Shown: positions 10,520 to 22,310 of the stretch, piece after piece
How the letters are laid out: each line of letters starts with the position of its first letter
Numbering within the stretch: the first letter of the stretch is position 1
Assembly: GCF_024139115.2 (NCBI RefSeq)
Contig: NC_085141.1
Location: 395,958,042-396,022,041, forward strand
Length of the DNA stretch: 64,000 nt
Reading direction: 5' to 3'
Source: Armigeres subalbatus
Taxonomy: Eukaryota; Arthropoda; Insecta; Diptera; Culicidae
Notes under the pieces: generated by a model
Databases searched by the model: none
What the model was told of the DNA's origin: nothing
The model's input: only the letters and a program-made list of their open reading frames with translations
Program-made: the position numbers and the translations under genes

Positions 10520-10843
10520 CTAAAACGAGTGTGAACGGGAAAGCTGCCTTCCTAGTAAGACTGATATCAACGAAAAAGTAGGTGAAAGCTTTTGCCTTCG
10601 CCAGCTTTGCGCATGTTCTCCGCTGTGAGCATTCAACGGTATGTACCCCGGCAGGAATGCTTTTGGTTGGATTCGGGTGGGAAATCTCCGCCTTTTGAAT
10701 ATTTTATGTACTTGGATGGGGCTCGGCATGGGGCAATGTATACCAGAGAGCTTAGGAGTGGTAGTTCGGATAGCTAGCGCAAGAGTGCACTTCCCAGATT
10801 GGACGATGAAGTTAACGTCGCCGGTGTTTCGGATGAATCCCAT
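10520..10843 (-). CDS. Possible 107-codon open frame, unrecognised
   Basis: Open frame starting MGFIRNTGDVNFIVQSGKCT in a locally GC-richer patch (about 10420-10860). It has no signal peptide, membrane segment or known motif that I recognise, and three overlapping frames on the other strand are equally open. It could be an exon remnant or chance; I rate a real gene as unlikely. Confidence 0.15.
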   Translation of the reverse strand: MGFIRNTGDVNFIVQSGKCTLALAIRTTTPKLSGIHCPMPSPIQVHKIFKRRRFPTRIQPKAFLPGYIPLNAHSGEHAQSWRRQKLSPTFSLISVLLGRQLSRSHSF

Positions 10844-10879
10844 TTACTTTTTTACTGGCCAGGTTGTTGGTTCAAAATA

Positions 10880-11809
10880 AAATATATTCTATCTAGAGGT
10901 ATGAAACTATAACAATTCTTTTCCTGTTGCACAAATTATTACAATATACGTTTCAAACTTAAATTTCTACACGTATTGACCTCGGACACTCAAGTTTGTA
11001 AGAAAAGTTTTTTTTTTAAATTATGCACCTAAAATGTTTCAATGTGCTCATTGAAACTGCACCGGTTTAAAGCCATTAAAGATGTAATTTGATCTGATTT
11101 TCAACTTAGTGTTTTTTTTTCTTAGATTTTTTACATTTTATAATTGAAAGCTTTTCTATATGCGTGCCATTGCATAAATTTGTATCTTCTGTGGCAAGCA
11201 CAACGGCTTCATTTATGTCCAGCGAGTTGTTGTTTGCCACACGAAAGCATCTAGACCGGACCGAAAACCAAGCTTGTATTCTCTGAGTTGGCAATCCTAT
11301 GCTTGCAAGGCTAGCTGAAGACTGAAATTAAAATTAATTGAAACTATTCAAATTAAAAAGTTTATTTTCACAAATATTTCAAGATCATTCCATGGTAAGA
11401 AATCGTATGTACTTTGGCGATCGAATCGAATTCGCCGCCATACCAAACTGACTTTGTATAGGGGAGAGACAAGATGATCGGGACAGGCAAAGTTTTAAAA
11501 TTCAAATGACCATAACTCTGTGAAATATTAACCGATTTATTTTGTTCTGCCAGATTAGACCGCCAGCTACCGGAGATAATCCGGATTATCTGAGGGCTTG
11601 TCAAAAATCCCATTTTTTTGATCGCTTGAATTTTTTATCTGAGTGAAATATTGACCCTTTTAATATTTTTTACAGAAACTAGAGCCTTTCCTGAAATAAT
11701 TGGTTTATTGATGTCACAGATCGGCTGACAAACACCTGAGATATAGCTGCATTCCAAGGTGCCTGTTGATTTGTTTTTTTTTTTGGGAAGCGTCGCTTCC
11801 ATATAACCT
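10880..11809. other. No supported feature
   Basis: AT-rich. Contains a mirror-like phrase GGAGATAATCCGGATTATCTGAGG near 11570 (a short imperfect palindrome). No gene recognised. Confidence 0.35.
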
Positions 11810-12112
11810 GTTCGATCAAATGATCTGTTTGGTCAAATAACAATTTCGTTCAAACGTCATTTTCGGAAATATGGCCAAACGACATTGTTGGCCGTATTGT
11901 TCAGCCAAATGGCGCTTTCTCTTAAACGATCATTTCCGCAGAACGAAATATTTGTCCGTTTGTCCATTTCGGCCAAACGACTTTCGGCCAGATGGGATTT
12001 CACATAATGGGTTGTTCAGCCAAATGGCATATTCAGACACAAAAATTTCGGCCTAGTGACTTTTGGCCAAATAGCGTTTATCTGCATGACTTTCGATCAA
12101 ACGACTCTTCTC
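11810..12112. repeat. GGCCAAACGAC quasi-tandem repeat
   Basis: About 14 variants of 'TTCGGCCAAACGAC' or 'TTCAGCCAAATGGC' spaced roughly 20-25 bases apart. The units are too diverged for a simple satellite. It is related in wording to 6591-6715. Confidence 0.55.
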
Positions 12113-12840
12113 CGTTTAATTAGAGATCAGATTTCACGACTTTTTTGTAGTGGCCTCATTTCAAATCGTAAAAATTAAACATTTACATCTGTGTAGGGTT
12201 TATTTGTATTTACCGTTATCGCCAATAAAAATAATTGTGTAGATAATTGCGCCGATAACGATAAATCAGCTTGTTAGTTATCGATTTCGTCGACAGCCTC
12301 TGGCATAATCAGTTGGAAAGGCGCATTCAACTTTTAATCAGCTGCCGCCGGATTCATATCAGCCGGGGAGGTGCATTGAATTTCTCTATAACTAATTCGA
12401 ATCATGCTGCAATAATTCACAGTATTGCATCAGAAACGCATAAGCCAGTTGTCGAACACTTTTTGCAAAAAATCTGCTCGTTGATTTATCACCTTCTAGA
12501 GTAGAAGCACTATATTTTGCCATCTTAAACTTACGTTTAACTCGAAAATTTCCGCAAAATACCGAATGTTTCGGGGTTTAAGATAAAACTAATCCTTTTC
12601 AAGTAATTCTGATTAAATTATGACGATAAATTATTACTATTTCATATAAACAAGCCATTTAAGTTGTAAGTATTTTAATAAAAAATTTGCCATACTATTT
12701 TTAGTTGCACTTTTCATCAGAAATCAAAGATATAATAAGAACATTTTCAGTTAACGTATGGTTGCTTACTATGTCTGTTTGATTAATTGATTTATTACAT
12801 TTCGCTCCCTGTTTTTTGTCTCGTCTCTTGACCTCCCTGG
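12113..12840. other. No supported feature
   Basis: AT-rich. GATAA-type words are frequent at 12215-12285, and open frames are short. Nothing recognised. Confidence 0.35.
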
Positions 12841-12849
12841 GTTGATTAT

Positions 12850-13165
12850 AACGAATGTTTCTGTAAGACGGCTTCAGCATGTGTTATTTACACTGTGTGA
12901 GTTTCATTACAAAATTTCCAATAGTTTCGGAAATGCATTTGAAGGAACAGAACGTACTCAACAATCCATATCTTATGTAAAGATGATAGTAATCCAATTT
13001 TGTGTCAATGACCCCAAAATCACCGGATTTGCGGCCGATCCAAAGATACTGGGCTAGAATGATAATAAAAGCTTCGGAGGCAGCCAATTTTTTGCATTAT
13101 GTATGTATGTATGTATGTAGGGCCAAAAATGGGGGTGGTGGACCTGTAAGCAGAGACACTTACTC
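12850..13165. repeat. Interspersed repeats shared with 23.5 kb and 17.3 kb
   Basis: 12850-13045 (…TGACCCCAAAATCACCGGATTTGCGGCCG) matches, inverted, the stretch 23541-23690. 13100-13123 is a (GTAT)n tract. 13119-13165 (GGGCCAAAAATGGGGGTGG…AAGCAGAGACACTTA) matches, inverted, 17318-17380. Two unrelated repeat pieces therefore abut here. AGCCAATTTTTTGCATTATG at 13081-13100 recurs at 16076. Confidence 0.6.
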
Positions 13166-13259
13166 GAAACCCACGGGAAAATGAGAATCTCCTTCCAGCG
13201 GAATGATCCAACAAAACGAATAATGAAATTTGCAACACTTGTCAAGCTTTCCACGGGAT

Positions 13260-14538
13260 GGTATGTTTGAAGAAGGGCGCGTCAACTGGTTAACAATTGT
13301 TGGAGATAAAAGTAATAGACGCGAACGACTTATACTTTCCTTCCTTGACTCCGATTGGCTACCACTTCATTGTCCAGTTGTAACTTCATTGATGCCCTGA
13401 TGCACCCTCCCAACCCCATCTCATGTATTTACAGTAAAACCAAAAATATTGTAGTTTGGGAAATTTAGGCATGTGTAGAGAATGTATGAAATATTGATCT
13501 GGCAAAAAAATCCTGTAAAGCTACTGTGCTCCAACACTTTAGACTGAAATATCCATTTCATCGTAAATTCTGGTTATAACTGCTTCCTGTAAGCACAACG
13601 TAATACGGTGAAATTTTAGTTGAAGAGTACCGCTATCACTGGACCTCGGGCCTATATCGAATTATCCCTGACGACATACAAAGTCGTAAATCCGCTGAAA
13701 AAAATGTTTATAGATGCCTACATACAACGAATAATATAGCATATGTATTATAACTTAAATAAAATATAAAATAATAATGAAATAATAATACATATTTAGA
13801 ATATAATGTATTCAATATATTTGCGAGCAAAAACATAAAATGACCATTATAATGAGTTTGATTGTTGTTCCTATGTTTGATTTTACAATTAATTGTATGT
13901 CAGTGAAAAATATTTGTATCATTCATCTGATGAAGCAAAATAAATGTGTATATGATTAAATATTATTTGTTGCTCTTCTTATCCAGTCAGATGGTCCAGA
14001 TCCAGTAGTATGGTCGAGTTTTTGTTAAATCACATTAAGTACCGACAAAAACAACGCAAGTTTTCAAGCAGTAGTTTTTGTTAATCGCAATTGTTTTTCA
14101 ACTCAGTAATAGCCTATTCAGATTACGAGCATTTACGAGATACATTTCGAGATTTCATATGAAATAAAATTAAGATAAGTGACATCAAGCTACTCTTTAT
14201 CATGTGAGTAAGATCGTGATCTAAATAGGCTATAATAAAAGACACTTCTATAAAAGATTTATGAAAAGATATCACAAGTGAATCATAAAGGCGTTTGCTA
14301 CGGTTTCGCAAAACCCATACCATACTTTATTTATGTTATATTTTTTTGTATGGTAGGGTTTGCTTTGTTAAGTATTAACCGGTCAACGGGTCGAATCCTT
14401 ATTAACTGTGAAGAAAATATTCCTTTGCAACTTCGGGATGCTTTTTTCGTGAGACCTTTTTTCCAACCCAATAATATATCTATATTTATTTATATGTATG
14501 TTTAAATATAATAGAGTGCAATATAATGAACAATCTTC
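13260..14538. other. No supported feature
   Basis: AT-rich noncoding-looking sequence. A TAATA/AATAT-rich region at 13740-13830 is close to simple sequence. No gene recognised. Confidence 0.35.
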
Positions 14539-14540
14539 TA

Positions 14541-15815
14541 TAAGGTACACTGGGGGAAGTGGAAAAGGAAAAATCGATAGTGCATGTTTGAATTAGTGTA
14601 AAACCAGTTTAAATGATTAAAATGCGTTTAATCAAAATGGGCTATCAAAAACAGTCAATTTTGCACCAACTGTGCGGTAATTCATACCATTTTGGTCGCT
14701 TGAAATTTATGGAAAAATATTTTAAAATTAGGAGTTGTTTTTCCACTTACCATAGTGAGATGGGGTAAGTGGAAAACCCATATTACCTTGACCTTCAATA
14801 GTGATGAGTAGTTGCATATAACTAAAATCAATACGATAATTGCTCTGAGTATCTTTTGTGGAATAATTTCATTACCTTAACGGAATAGATCCTCAAGGAA
14901 TTCTCGTAATAGCTAGGAGAGGACTGATTTTGACTTCTCGAACACTAAGTGTACGTAAAGTCTATATGTTCGCCCCAAAGATGAACTTTTCAAAGGAAAA
15001 ATGGGACTTACAGAGGTATAAACTAATCCACTTAGGTCAACGAATTGAGATAATGTCTGTATGTGCGTATTTGTATGTATGTGTGTGCGCAAAGCACGTT
15101 AAAAATTATAAGCTATTCTTAAGCACTTGTTCTTAACCAATTTGTTCACAAAAAATAGCATTCAACGGCCAAACTTCTTATGAACAAAAATTAATGTGAA
15201 TTATGCAATATATTTACCTATCAGTGCTATTTTTAACTTTCTTATATATTTTTTATATGTAAAACATGTGATAGGCATCAATACCGATAGGTGGATTAAT
15301 CAGGCATTTTCTCATTTATATAAGTCCAATCACCACTGGAATCACAATGATAACAAAGAAAGAACATATTAAGCTTCACAGCTATCGAAATAAACCCTGG
15401 AGGGAAGAAAAAAAAATGCGTTATTAGAACATTATCCACTTCCCCCGCAGTGTTTGAGACCTGGGGTAAGTGTAAAATCTTTGAATCATTTGCTTTTTTG
15501 GTACAAACCACTACCAATTGAATGGGATTAGTTTAATTGTATTAGAATGGTCACCTGTGATAAAAATTCACTTGAAAAAAGTACAATTGGTACAAATAAG
15601 AATTGATTTTATGAATGCAAAAATCAGTGTATATGTATATGTATCAGTGTTAGTGTATGCATTATACAATTTTCAACATAGTATTAATGTGAGCATCAAA
15701 GTATATGCTTGCACAATGTTATGGTGTGGTAAAAATTGTAAAGTATGTACAAATACAGTTTTTCAAGTCGATTTTTACATTTACCCCCTTTTTCCACTTC
15801 CCCCAGTGTACCTTA
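14541..15815. mobile_element. 1.27-kb non-autonomous TIR element with TA duplication
   Basis: Left end TAAGGTACACTGGGGGAAGT then GGAAAA; right end is its reverse complement (TTTTTCCACTTCCCCCAGTG then TACCTTA). TA flanks both ends (14539-14540, 15816-15817), fitting Tc1/mariner-like targeting. The terminal phrase recurs inside as GGGGTAAGTGGAAAA (about 14763), as its complement (about 14747), and as CCACTTCCCCCGCAGTG (15437). No transposase frame is present. Confidence 0.75.
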
Positions 15816-15830
15816 TACATTAAAATGAAT

Positions 15831-16045
15831 TTCTGTCTGTCTGAACCTTATAGAGTCCGAAACTACTGAACCGATCGGCGTGAAAATTTGTATGGAGAGG
15901 TTTTTCGGGCCGGGAGGGTTTTTAAAATGGATCAAGACCCCTCCCCCTTTGGAAAGGGGGGCTCCCATACAAATGAAACATAAATTTCTGCATAACTCAA
16001 GAACTAATCATAAGAGGCGAAACAAAGTTCGTCGGGTCTGCTAGT
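15831..16045. mobile_element. Repeat ending GGGTCTGCTAGT, possibly Helitron-like 3' end
   Basis: Begins TTCTGTCTGTCTGAACCTTA. It carries GAACCGATCGGCGTGAAAATTTG and an inverted CATTTGTATGGGAGCC..GGCTCCCATACAAATG pair around a G/C-rich block. It ends in GTTCGTCGGGTCTGCTAGT. The CTAG-T end and preceding GC-rich stem suggest a non-autonomous Helitron terminus; this assignment is tentative. Confidence 0.4.
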
Positions 16046-16114
16046 GTAAAATATTATTATCGATTATCTAGAGTAGCCAATTTTTTGCATTATGGAAGAT
16101 AAAATGCTAAATTA

Positions 16115-16490
16115 ACCTTTACCGTTAAAAATTGTATTTCGTTTTATTGTCCCAGTCGATTCTTTGTTTTATTTAAGGTCATCTTTGCCGAAGAACCCAT
16201 TTTTTTGGAGCTCTAATTATTTCAAAAATTGAAAACAAAAACGGAAAAAGTGCTGCACGTGTGAACCGACCTGAAAAATGTTCGTTCAAAATCGGGCAAA
16301 TGTTAGGCCGATCTTGGAAAACAGCACTTGATTTTTTGTTTGAAATTTTAAAAATACTTAGCGTCAAAAAATATAAGGTTTTCGGGAAAGTTGACCTCAA
16401 CCCTCTGCAAACCCAATTTTTGTTTTCGCTCAAAATCACTATTTTGCTTTCTAAAATCGATAAACACGGTTTGGACATTACAAAATTTTA
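16115..16490. mobile_element. Palindromic TIR element, family P1
   Basis: Left arm: ACCGTTAAAAATTGTATTTC, TTTGCCGAAGAACCC, AAAAAGTGCTGCACGTGTGAAC. Inverted right arm: AACAGCACTTGATTTTTTGTTT, AAGGTTTTCGGGAAAGTTGACC. The most complete copy of the family is at 21836-22165. Further partial copies are at 17225-17310, 17519-17745, 17860-17975 and 23250-23385. Confidence 0.6.
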
Positions 16491-16504
16491 ATTCGCTGTT
16501 TTAT

Positions 16505-17060
16505 CAATTATGTTGCTGCAGAGATTCCATGTTGCCGTGCCACATTGCATAGTTCGATAAACCATGAAGCGATAGATGTACATTGAGGTCTCCAAGCAGA
16601 TTTTACCAACACTATCACAGAGTGAATTTTTTTTGCTGCACACTGAATCAAAACGAAAATTATCATGTCTAGTTCAAATTTGCGATATTTTTCTTAGTAT
16701 TTCAACGCATTGTTTGTTGTTTTCTAACAGAACCAACACTGATGGGGATGGAGAGGGCTATACTTGCTTTTGGAAATTTTCGATGTCATGTCCATCAAAC
16801 TATTTCATTTATTACGCGACGCAGAGAAAACACTATTTGAACACTTACCCAAGCTAATTCAGCTAAATGTAGTCATGTAACTACTGTTCTGATGTTGGTT
16901 TTCCATTATAGCACCCAAATGAGTGTTATAATGAATATTATGCAAATCATTTGAGTTGCATAATGTTCATTAAAGCACCCATTTCATTAGTATGGAAAAG
17001 TAGGCCATTTTATGACTCAACGGCGAACTGTAAACCAGATATTATCATCAGGAATTGCAA
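16505..17060 (+). repeat. Interspersed repeat, family P2
   Basis: Includes CCGTGCCACATTGCATAGTTCG, ACACTATTTGAACACTTACCC and TTTTCCATTATAGCACCCA, plus the inverted pair GTTATAATGAATATTATGCAA / TTGCATAATGTTCATTAAAG. The same series appears in reverse order and strand at 26966-27375, and a fragment is at 18770-18890. Confidence 0.6.
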
Positions 17061-17224
17061 AAATTGACTTTAAACCACATTTAAACATGCATTGAAGTTT
17101 ATATTATTGATCAACATCAATTTTTCTGATCATCTGATCTATTGAAAATCACAAAAAAAAATATTAAAATACCCCGTTTAAATGCGGTCTTGGGCATTAG
17201 AGGGTTAAATTAAATAAAGAATTG

Positions 17225-17975
17225 ATTAAGTGAATAGAAATTGTTGACGGGAAAGGTCAATTGGTTTCTCATGACAACAATTATTATTAGCTAATAAAGT
17301 GTTATCAACAACATAAATCGCATAAGTGTCTCTGCTTATGGAAACCCCCACCCCCCCCCCCACCTATTTTTGGCCCTTCATACAGGAGTTTGATGAAATA
17401 CAAACAATAATATAATCATGATCAAATCGTTTGTCAGATATAGCCAGTGCTATCGGCAGGTGTCTTGCTACAATAGATGGTAGTATCATCATCATCATCA
17501 TAGTGTTATCAACAACATCGGGTGAATTTTTCAGGCCGGTTTACACGTGCAACATTTTTTTCAGTTTTGTTTTCGAATTAAAAATAGTTAGTGGCTTCAA
17601 AAAAAATAGGTTCTTTGGGATAGTTGACCTTAAATAAGCCATTCGATTGAGCGAATATAAAAATTTTACGGGGAAGGTCAATTGGTTTCTCATGGCAACA
17701 TTTTTTATTTAGCTAATAAAGTGTTATCAACATTTTCAATTCTTTGACTTATTTTGACCCGTTGTTTTGTCACTATCATAGAAAAAAAAACAAATAGAAA
17801 AAAATAGAAAAGTGCTGAAATCTGATATTTGCTACATTTTTGGGGAGCATCAATCTAATTGTTCAGGCTGGTTCACACTGCAGTACCATTTTATTTTTTG
17901 TTTTCGATTTTCGTAATAGTTGAATGCATCAAACATATGGGTTCTTCGGCAAAGTTGACCCTAATTAAATCAAAT
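17225..17975. repeat. Cluster of partial P1 palindromic-element copies
   Basis: GACGGGAAAGGTCAATTGGTTTCTCATG at 17248 and GGGGAAGGTCAATTGGTTTCTCATG at 17670 are two copies of the same end. CAGGCCGGTTTACACGTGCAACA (17533) and CAGGCTGGTTCACACTGCAG (17863) are two copies of the middle. Poly-C (17347-17362) and (ATC)n (17486-17501) tracts lie between them. Confidence 0.5.
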
Positions 17976-17979
17976 GATC

Positions 17980-18769
17980 AACTAAGCGGAAAAAAAATTT
18001 GGTAAAGGACTTGTACAAAATCTAATGAGTTCATTTAAAAACTAACTTTTCGGAATCCAATTTTGGTCCACTTCGCGTTTTCAAAGGAACCAATCTCAAC
18101 AAAGAAAAAACGAGCAACTATTATCTTTTTATTCTACGCTGGCTGCGACTCAGCAAAGCTAAAATACAAAATGACAGTTTTTCAGTGGGTTTCAAAAAAA
18201 TTATCTTCCTTTTACTTTTTGAAACCGTGTAACATTTACCCTAAGACGCTCGAAAACAATTATTAGTTTTTCATTGCTTTTTTGTTGAGACTGGTGCCTA
18301 ACATGTCCTAAAATTAGCCAAAGTCTGGAATGTTGGGGGCTTCAAATGAAAGTTTAGGGTATAACAAAAGAAAAATTGTTCTACGACAACTCTGGGAAAT
18401 GACGTTTAGGGGTATCCATTTTATGAAACGCATTTTATGAAAAAAGCATATCTGAAAAAAAAATCGATGAAACCCATCCATTTTATATTTGTAACATTCA
18501 ACCTCGGACCTATACTTTATGGTAAGACATTGATACGGCATGTTTTAGGTCCATATATTTTTCACTGATGCATTAAATGCACTGAACTGATGATTTTTTC
18601 AATTATTGCATCCAAAATGGGTATCCATAATAATGCCATTGAAACTAGACACACATAGAATATAGAGGAATTATATAACAAACGATTTGCTAAAAAAAAG
18701 CAACCTTCTATCTCTATTCGTTTAAAAGTTTTTCACGATTTACTGCAGATTGGATAAACACTTTTTGCA
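17980..18769. other. No supported feature
   Basis: AT-rich. Short open frames only, with no motif. Probably old repeat debris. Confidence 0.35.
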
Positions 18770-18889
18770 ACTCTGGATCATAATACCTGGTTTTACAGTT
18801 CATATTTAAGTCAACAAACGCCTACTTTTCCATACCAACAAAATTGGTACTTTAACCACCATTACAACAGATTATAACACTCATTTATG

Positions 18890-21349
18890 TGCATACGCAC
18901 AATCGCCGATGTGCTCATAGACCCTGGATTCGGCATCGTAGCGCTGCAGGAGGTTTGTTCCCTTCAATGGTGCGAACGTTGAGAGGTAATTATACCATCT
19001 ACTAGAGCTGCGGCAACACACACGAGCTGGGAAAAGCTTTCATAGTGATGGGCGACATGCAAAGGCGCGTGATCGGGTGGTGGCCGATCAATGAAAGAAT
19101 GCGCAGGTTGAGGATCAAAGGCCGGTTCTTCAACTTCAGCATAATCAACGTCCATAGCTCACACTCCGGAAGCACTGATGATGATAAGGACGCATTCTTC
19201 GCGCAGCTGGAACGTGAGTACGACAGCTGCCCAAGCCACGACGTCAAAATCATCATAGGAGATTTAAACGCTCAGGTTGCAGTTGGCCAGAAGGAGGAGT
19301 TTAGACCGACTATTGGAAAGTTCAGCGCACCATGGGGCCCCTCTTGAGGACTGCTGGAATACAGTCAAAGCAGCCATTAACGACGCAGCGGAGAACAACG
19401 TCGGGTATGTGGGACGAAGACGACGGAAAGATTGGTTCGACGAAGAGTGCAGACAAATTCAGGAGGAGAACAACGCAGCGCGGGCGGTCGCGCTGCAGCA
19501 AGGTACCCGGGAGAACGTGGAACGTTATAGACGGAAGCGGAGACAGCAAATCCGCCTTTTTCAGGAGAAGAAACGCCGCCTGGAAGAAGCGGAGTGCGAG
19601 GAGATGGAAAAGCTGTGCTCAAGAAACAAGTTCTCAAGTTCTATCAAAGCTCAATGCATCCCGCAAAGGCTTTGTGCCGCGAGCCGTAATGTGCTCGAAA
19701 TGTGGGATAAGGATGGGAGCATCTTGACGGACGAAGGTGTGGTGTTCGAAAGGTGGAAGCAGCACTACGAGGAACATTTGAATGGCGCTGAGAGTACAGG
19801 CAGTGAAAGTCAAGGCAGCGGAGGAGATGACTACGACAGTTCAACGGACGATGGAAGCCAACCAGCCCCCACCTTGAGAGAAGTTAAGGATGCCATCCAA
19901 CGGGTAAAGACCAATAAAGCAGCTGGTAAGGATGGTATCGGAGCTAAGCTCATCAAGATGGACCCGGAAAAGCTAGCCACTTGCCTGCATAAACTGTTAG
20001 TCAGAATCTGAGAAACTGAACAGCTACCGGAGGAGTGGAAGGAAGGGGTTATATCCCCCATCTACAAGAAAGGCGACAAGCTGGAGTGTGAGAACTTTCG
20101 AGCGATCACCATACTTAATGCCGCCTACAAATTGATATCCCAGATCATCTTCCGACGTCTGTCACCATTAGTGAATTAGTTCGTGGGAAGTTATCAAGCC
20201 GGCTTCGTTGACTGATCAAAGCAACGGTGGATGGTGTGCAAAACTGTGTGAAGATTTCGGGCGAACACTCCAGTTCGTTCGAATCGCGCCGTAGACTAAG
20301 ACAAGGTGATGGACTTTCGTGCCTGTTGTTCAACATTGCGCTAGAAGATGTCATGCGGAGAGCCGGGTGTAACAGCCGGGGTACGATTTTCAACAGATCC
20401 AGTCAATTCATTTGTGTCGCGGATGACATGGACATTGTCGGCCGAACATTTGCAAAGGTGGCAAAACTGTACACCCGCCTGAAACGTGAAGCAACAAATT
20501 TTGGACTGGTGGTGAATGCGTCAAAGACAAAGTACATCTGTGGAAGTCGGGCCTACTACGGGCTCCAGAAGAAACTGCGGTCAAAAAAGATTCGCCACCG
20601 CACCAAATGTGTCATGTTCTTCTTCTTCTTATTGGCATTACATCCCCACACTGGGACAGAGCCGCCTCGCAGCTTAGTGTTCATTAAGCACTTCCACAGT
20701 TATTAACTGCGAGATTTCTATGTCAGGTTACCATTTTTGCATTCGTATATCATGAGGCTGGCACGATGGTACTTTTATGCCCAGGGAAGTCGAGACAATT
20801 TCCAATCCGAAAATTGCCTAGACCGGCACCGGGAATCGAACCCAGCCACCCTCAGCATGGTCTTGCTTTGTAGCCGCGCGTCTTACCGCACGGCTAAGGA
20901 GGGCCCTGTGTCATGTACAAGACGTTAATAGGACCGGTTATCCTCTACGGACATGAAACATGGACAATGCTCGAGGAGGACTTGCAAGCACTCGGAGTAT
21001 TCGGGAGACGGCTGCTTATGACCATATTTGGTGGTGTGCAAAAGAGCGGTGTGTAGCGACGAAGGATGAGCCGCGAGCTCGCTGAACTCTACGGCGAACC
21101 CAGTTTCCAGAAGGTAGCTAAAACCGGAAGGGTACGATGGGCAGGACAGAAACCCTGCAAAGATGGTGTTCGCTTCCGATCCGACAGGTACGAGACGGCG
21201 TGGAGCGCAGCGACGAGGTGGGCAGACCAGGTGCAAAACGACTTGGCGAGCGTGGGGCGTATTCGAGGATGGAGAGATGCGGCCTCAAACCGTGTATTGT
21301 GGCGTCAAATTGTTGATTCAGTGTTATCTGTTTAGATGTAGACTAAATA
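18890..21349 (+). pseudogene. RTE-type LINE copy 1, 5'-truncated and internally deleted
   Basis: Nucleotide-level twin of the copy at 46004-49475. It carries the endonuclease (GFGIVALQEV; VMGDMQRRVIGWWPINERM; IIIGDLNAQV). It then carries the coiled, charged linker (19390-19640) and the reverse transcriptase (KTNKAAGKDGIGAKLIKMDP; RQGDGLSCLLFNIALEDVM; VADDMDIVG, where the usual FADD Phe is Val). The C-terminal part follows (RVRWAGQ, QVQNDLASVGRIRGWRDAA). Relative to the other copy it lacks the distal endonuclease (junction 19328-19333), about 175 bp of the reverse transcriptase (junction about 20213) and about 150 bp at 20538. It also has in-frame stops, for example at 20009. A Feilai SINE sits at 20618-20906. 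RTE elements encode one endonuclease-reverse transcriptase protein that inserts itself by target-primed reverse transcription. Confidence 0.85.
20618..20906 (-). mobile_element. Feilai-type tRNA-related SINE
   Basis: Read on the minus strand it begins GGGCCCTCCTTAGCCGTGCG (box-A-like TTAGCCGTGCGG). It has the box B GGGTTCGATTCCCGG, continues GACTTCCCTGGGCATAAAAG and ends GGGATGTAATGCCAATAAG-AAG-AAG. It is bounded by TGTGTCATGT at 20608-20617 and 20907-20916, a 10-bp target duplication within the RTE copy. Feilai is the abundant Aedes SINE; it has no protein and depends on LINE enzymes. Confidence 0.85.
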
Positions 21350-21835
21350 AATGAAAAATATTGTATTTCAGTCCCTGAAAATTTCACGACAATCCACACC
21401 GACGGTTTTTAAAAAAAAACTCGAAATTCAATTACACCAACTGGCGCTTCATAATTTAAAAAAATATATTTTCTAAATGAAAACAGTGTGACAAATCGAA
21501 TGCGCGGGGTTTCGTGCTGATCAAACCACTATAAAGTGCTCATTTTACCCCGATTCCTCTAAAATTTCAATATTTCTGCAATGTCTCGAACTGGCGTTGA
21601 TATTTTTTGGCGATTCGTTCTAAATGATGCAACTTGATTCCGTTCACCCTTTAATTAGGTAAAATACTGTACTAAAGCGTTAAAGAATCTAGGGGAAATG
21701 TTCCGATCTTCATCTCACAGAACATATATTCATCTCAACGCGAAACAAAGAAATACGGCACCAATTTCGTCGCTTCTGTTTGTAATCCTGCGTGCTCACT
21801 CCTGGAAAAAATCACAAAAATAAGAAACAAATCAA
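21350..21835. other. No supported feature
   Basis: AT-rich spacer between the RTE copy and a palindromic element. No gene or clear repeat. Confidence 0.35.
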
Positions 21836-22165
21836 TCGACCTTCCCCGTCGAAATTTTTTTTCACTCTATCGATTCTTTCCTAAAAAAACCCATATTTTT
21901 TTACGTCTCTAAGTATTTTTAAATTTAACAAAAAATAAAAAAGTGCTGTTTTTAGAGATTGGTCTAATATTTGCCCGATTTTGAACGAACATCGGGTGAA
22001 TTTTTCAGGCCGGTTCACACGTGCAGCACTTTTTCGGCTTTTGTTTTTTTTAATAGTTAGAGGCTTCAACAAATAGGGGTTCTATGGCAAAGTTGGCCAA
22101 AGTATCGATTGAGACAATAAAACGAGATGCAATTTTTGACGGGAAAGGTCAATTTCCTTTCCATT
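21836..22165. mobile_element. Palindromic TIR element, family P1, best copy
   Basis: Left end CAATCGACCTTCCCCGTCGA then AATTTT; right end AATTTTTGACGGGAAAGGTC. The arms mirror each other through the middle: AAGTGCTGTTTTTAGAGATTGG and GCCCGATTTTGAACGAACAT on the left, CAGGCCGGTTCACACGTGCA then GCACTTTTTCGG on the right. It has no coding capacity. Confidence 0.65.
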
Positions 22166-22310
22166 GCTTTGTTTTTGACGAGATAAATATCGGAGCCATG
22201 AGATGAAATCCAGGAGCAGTTCCCCTAATTGTTTTACCAAGGTGGCGAAATATAACACAGTGGCGTTATTCAGAAAGTGGCTGGATACAAATGTAAAATT
22301 TGAAACCTGT

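Noticed and set aside
16179..16491. Overlapping open frames of 99 and 76 codons
   Set aside because: They lie in the arms of a palindromic P1 element; openness on both strands reflects the symmetry.
20800..20906. Intact tRNA gene in the Feilai copy
   Set aside because: Box A and B are present, but the cloverleaf is not complete and the sequence continues into a SINE body with target duplication.
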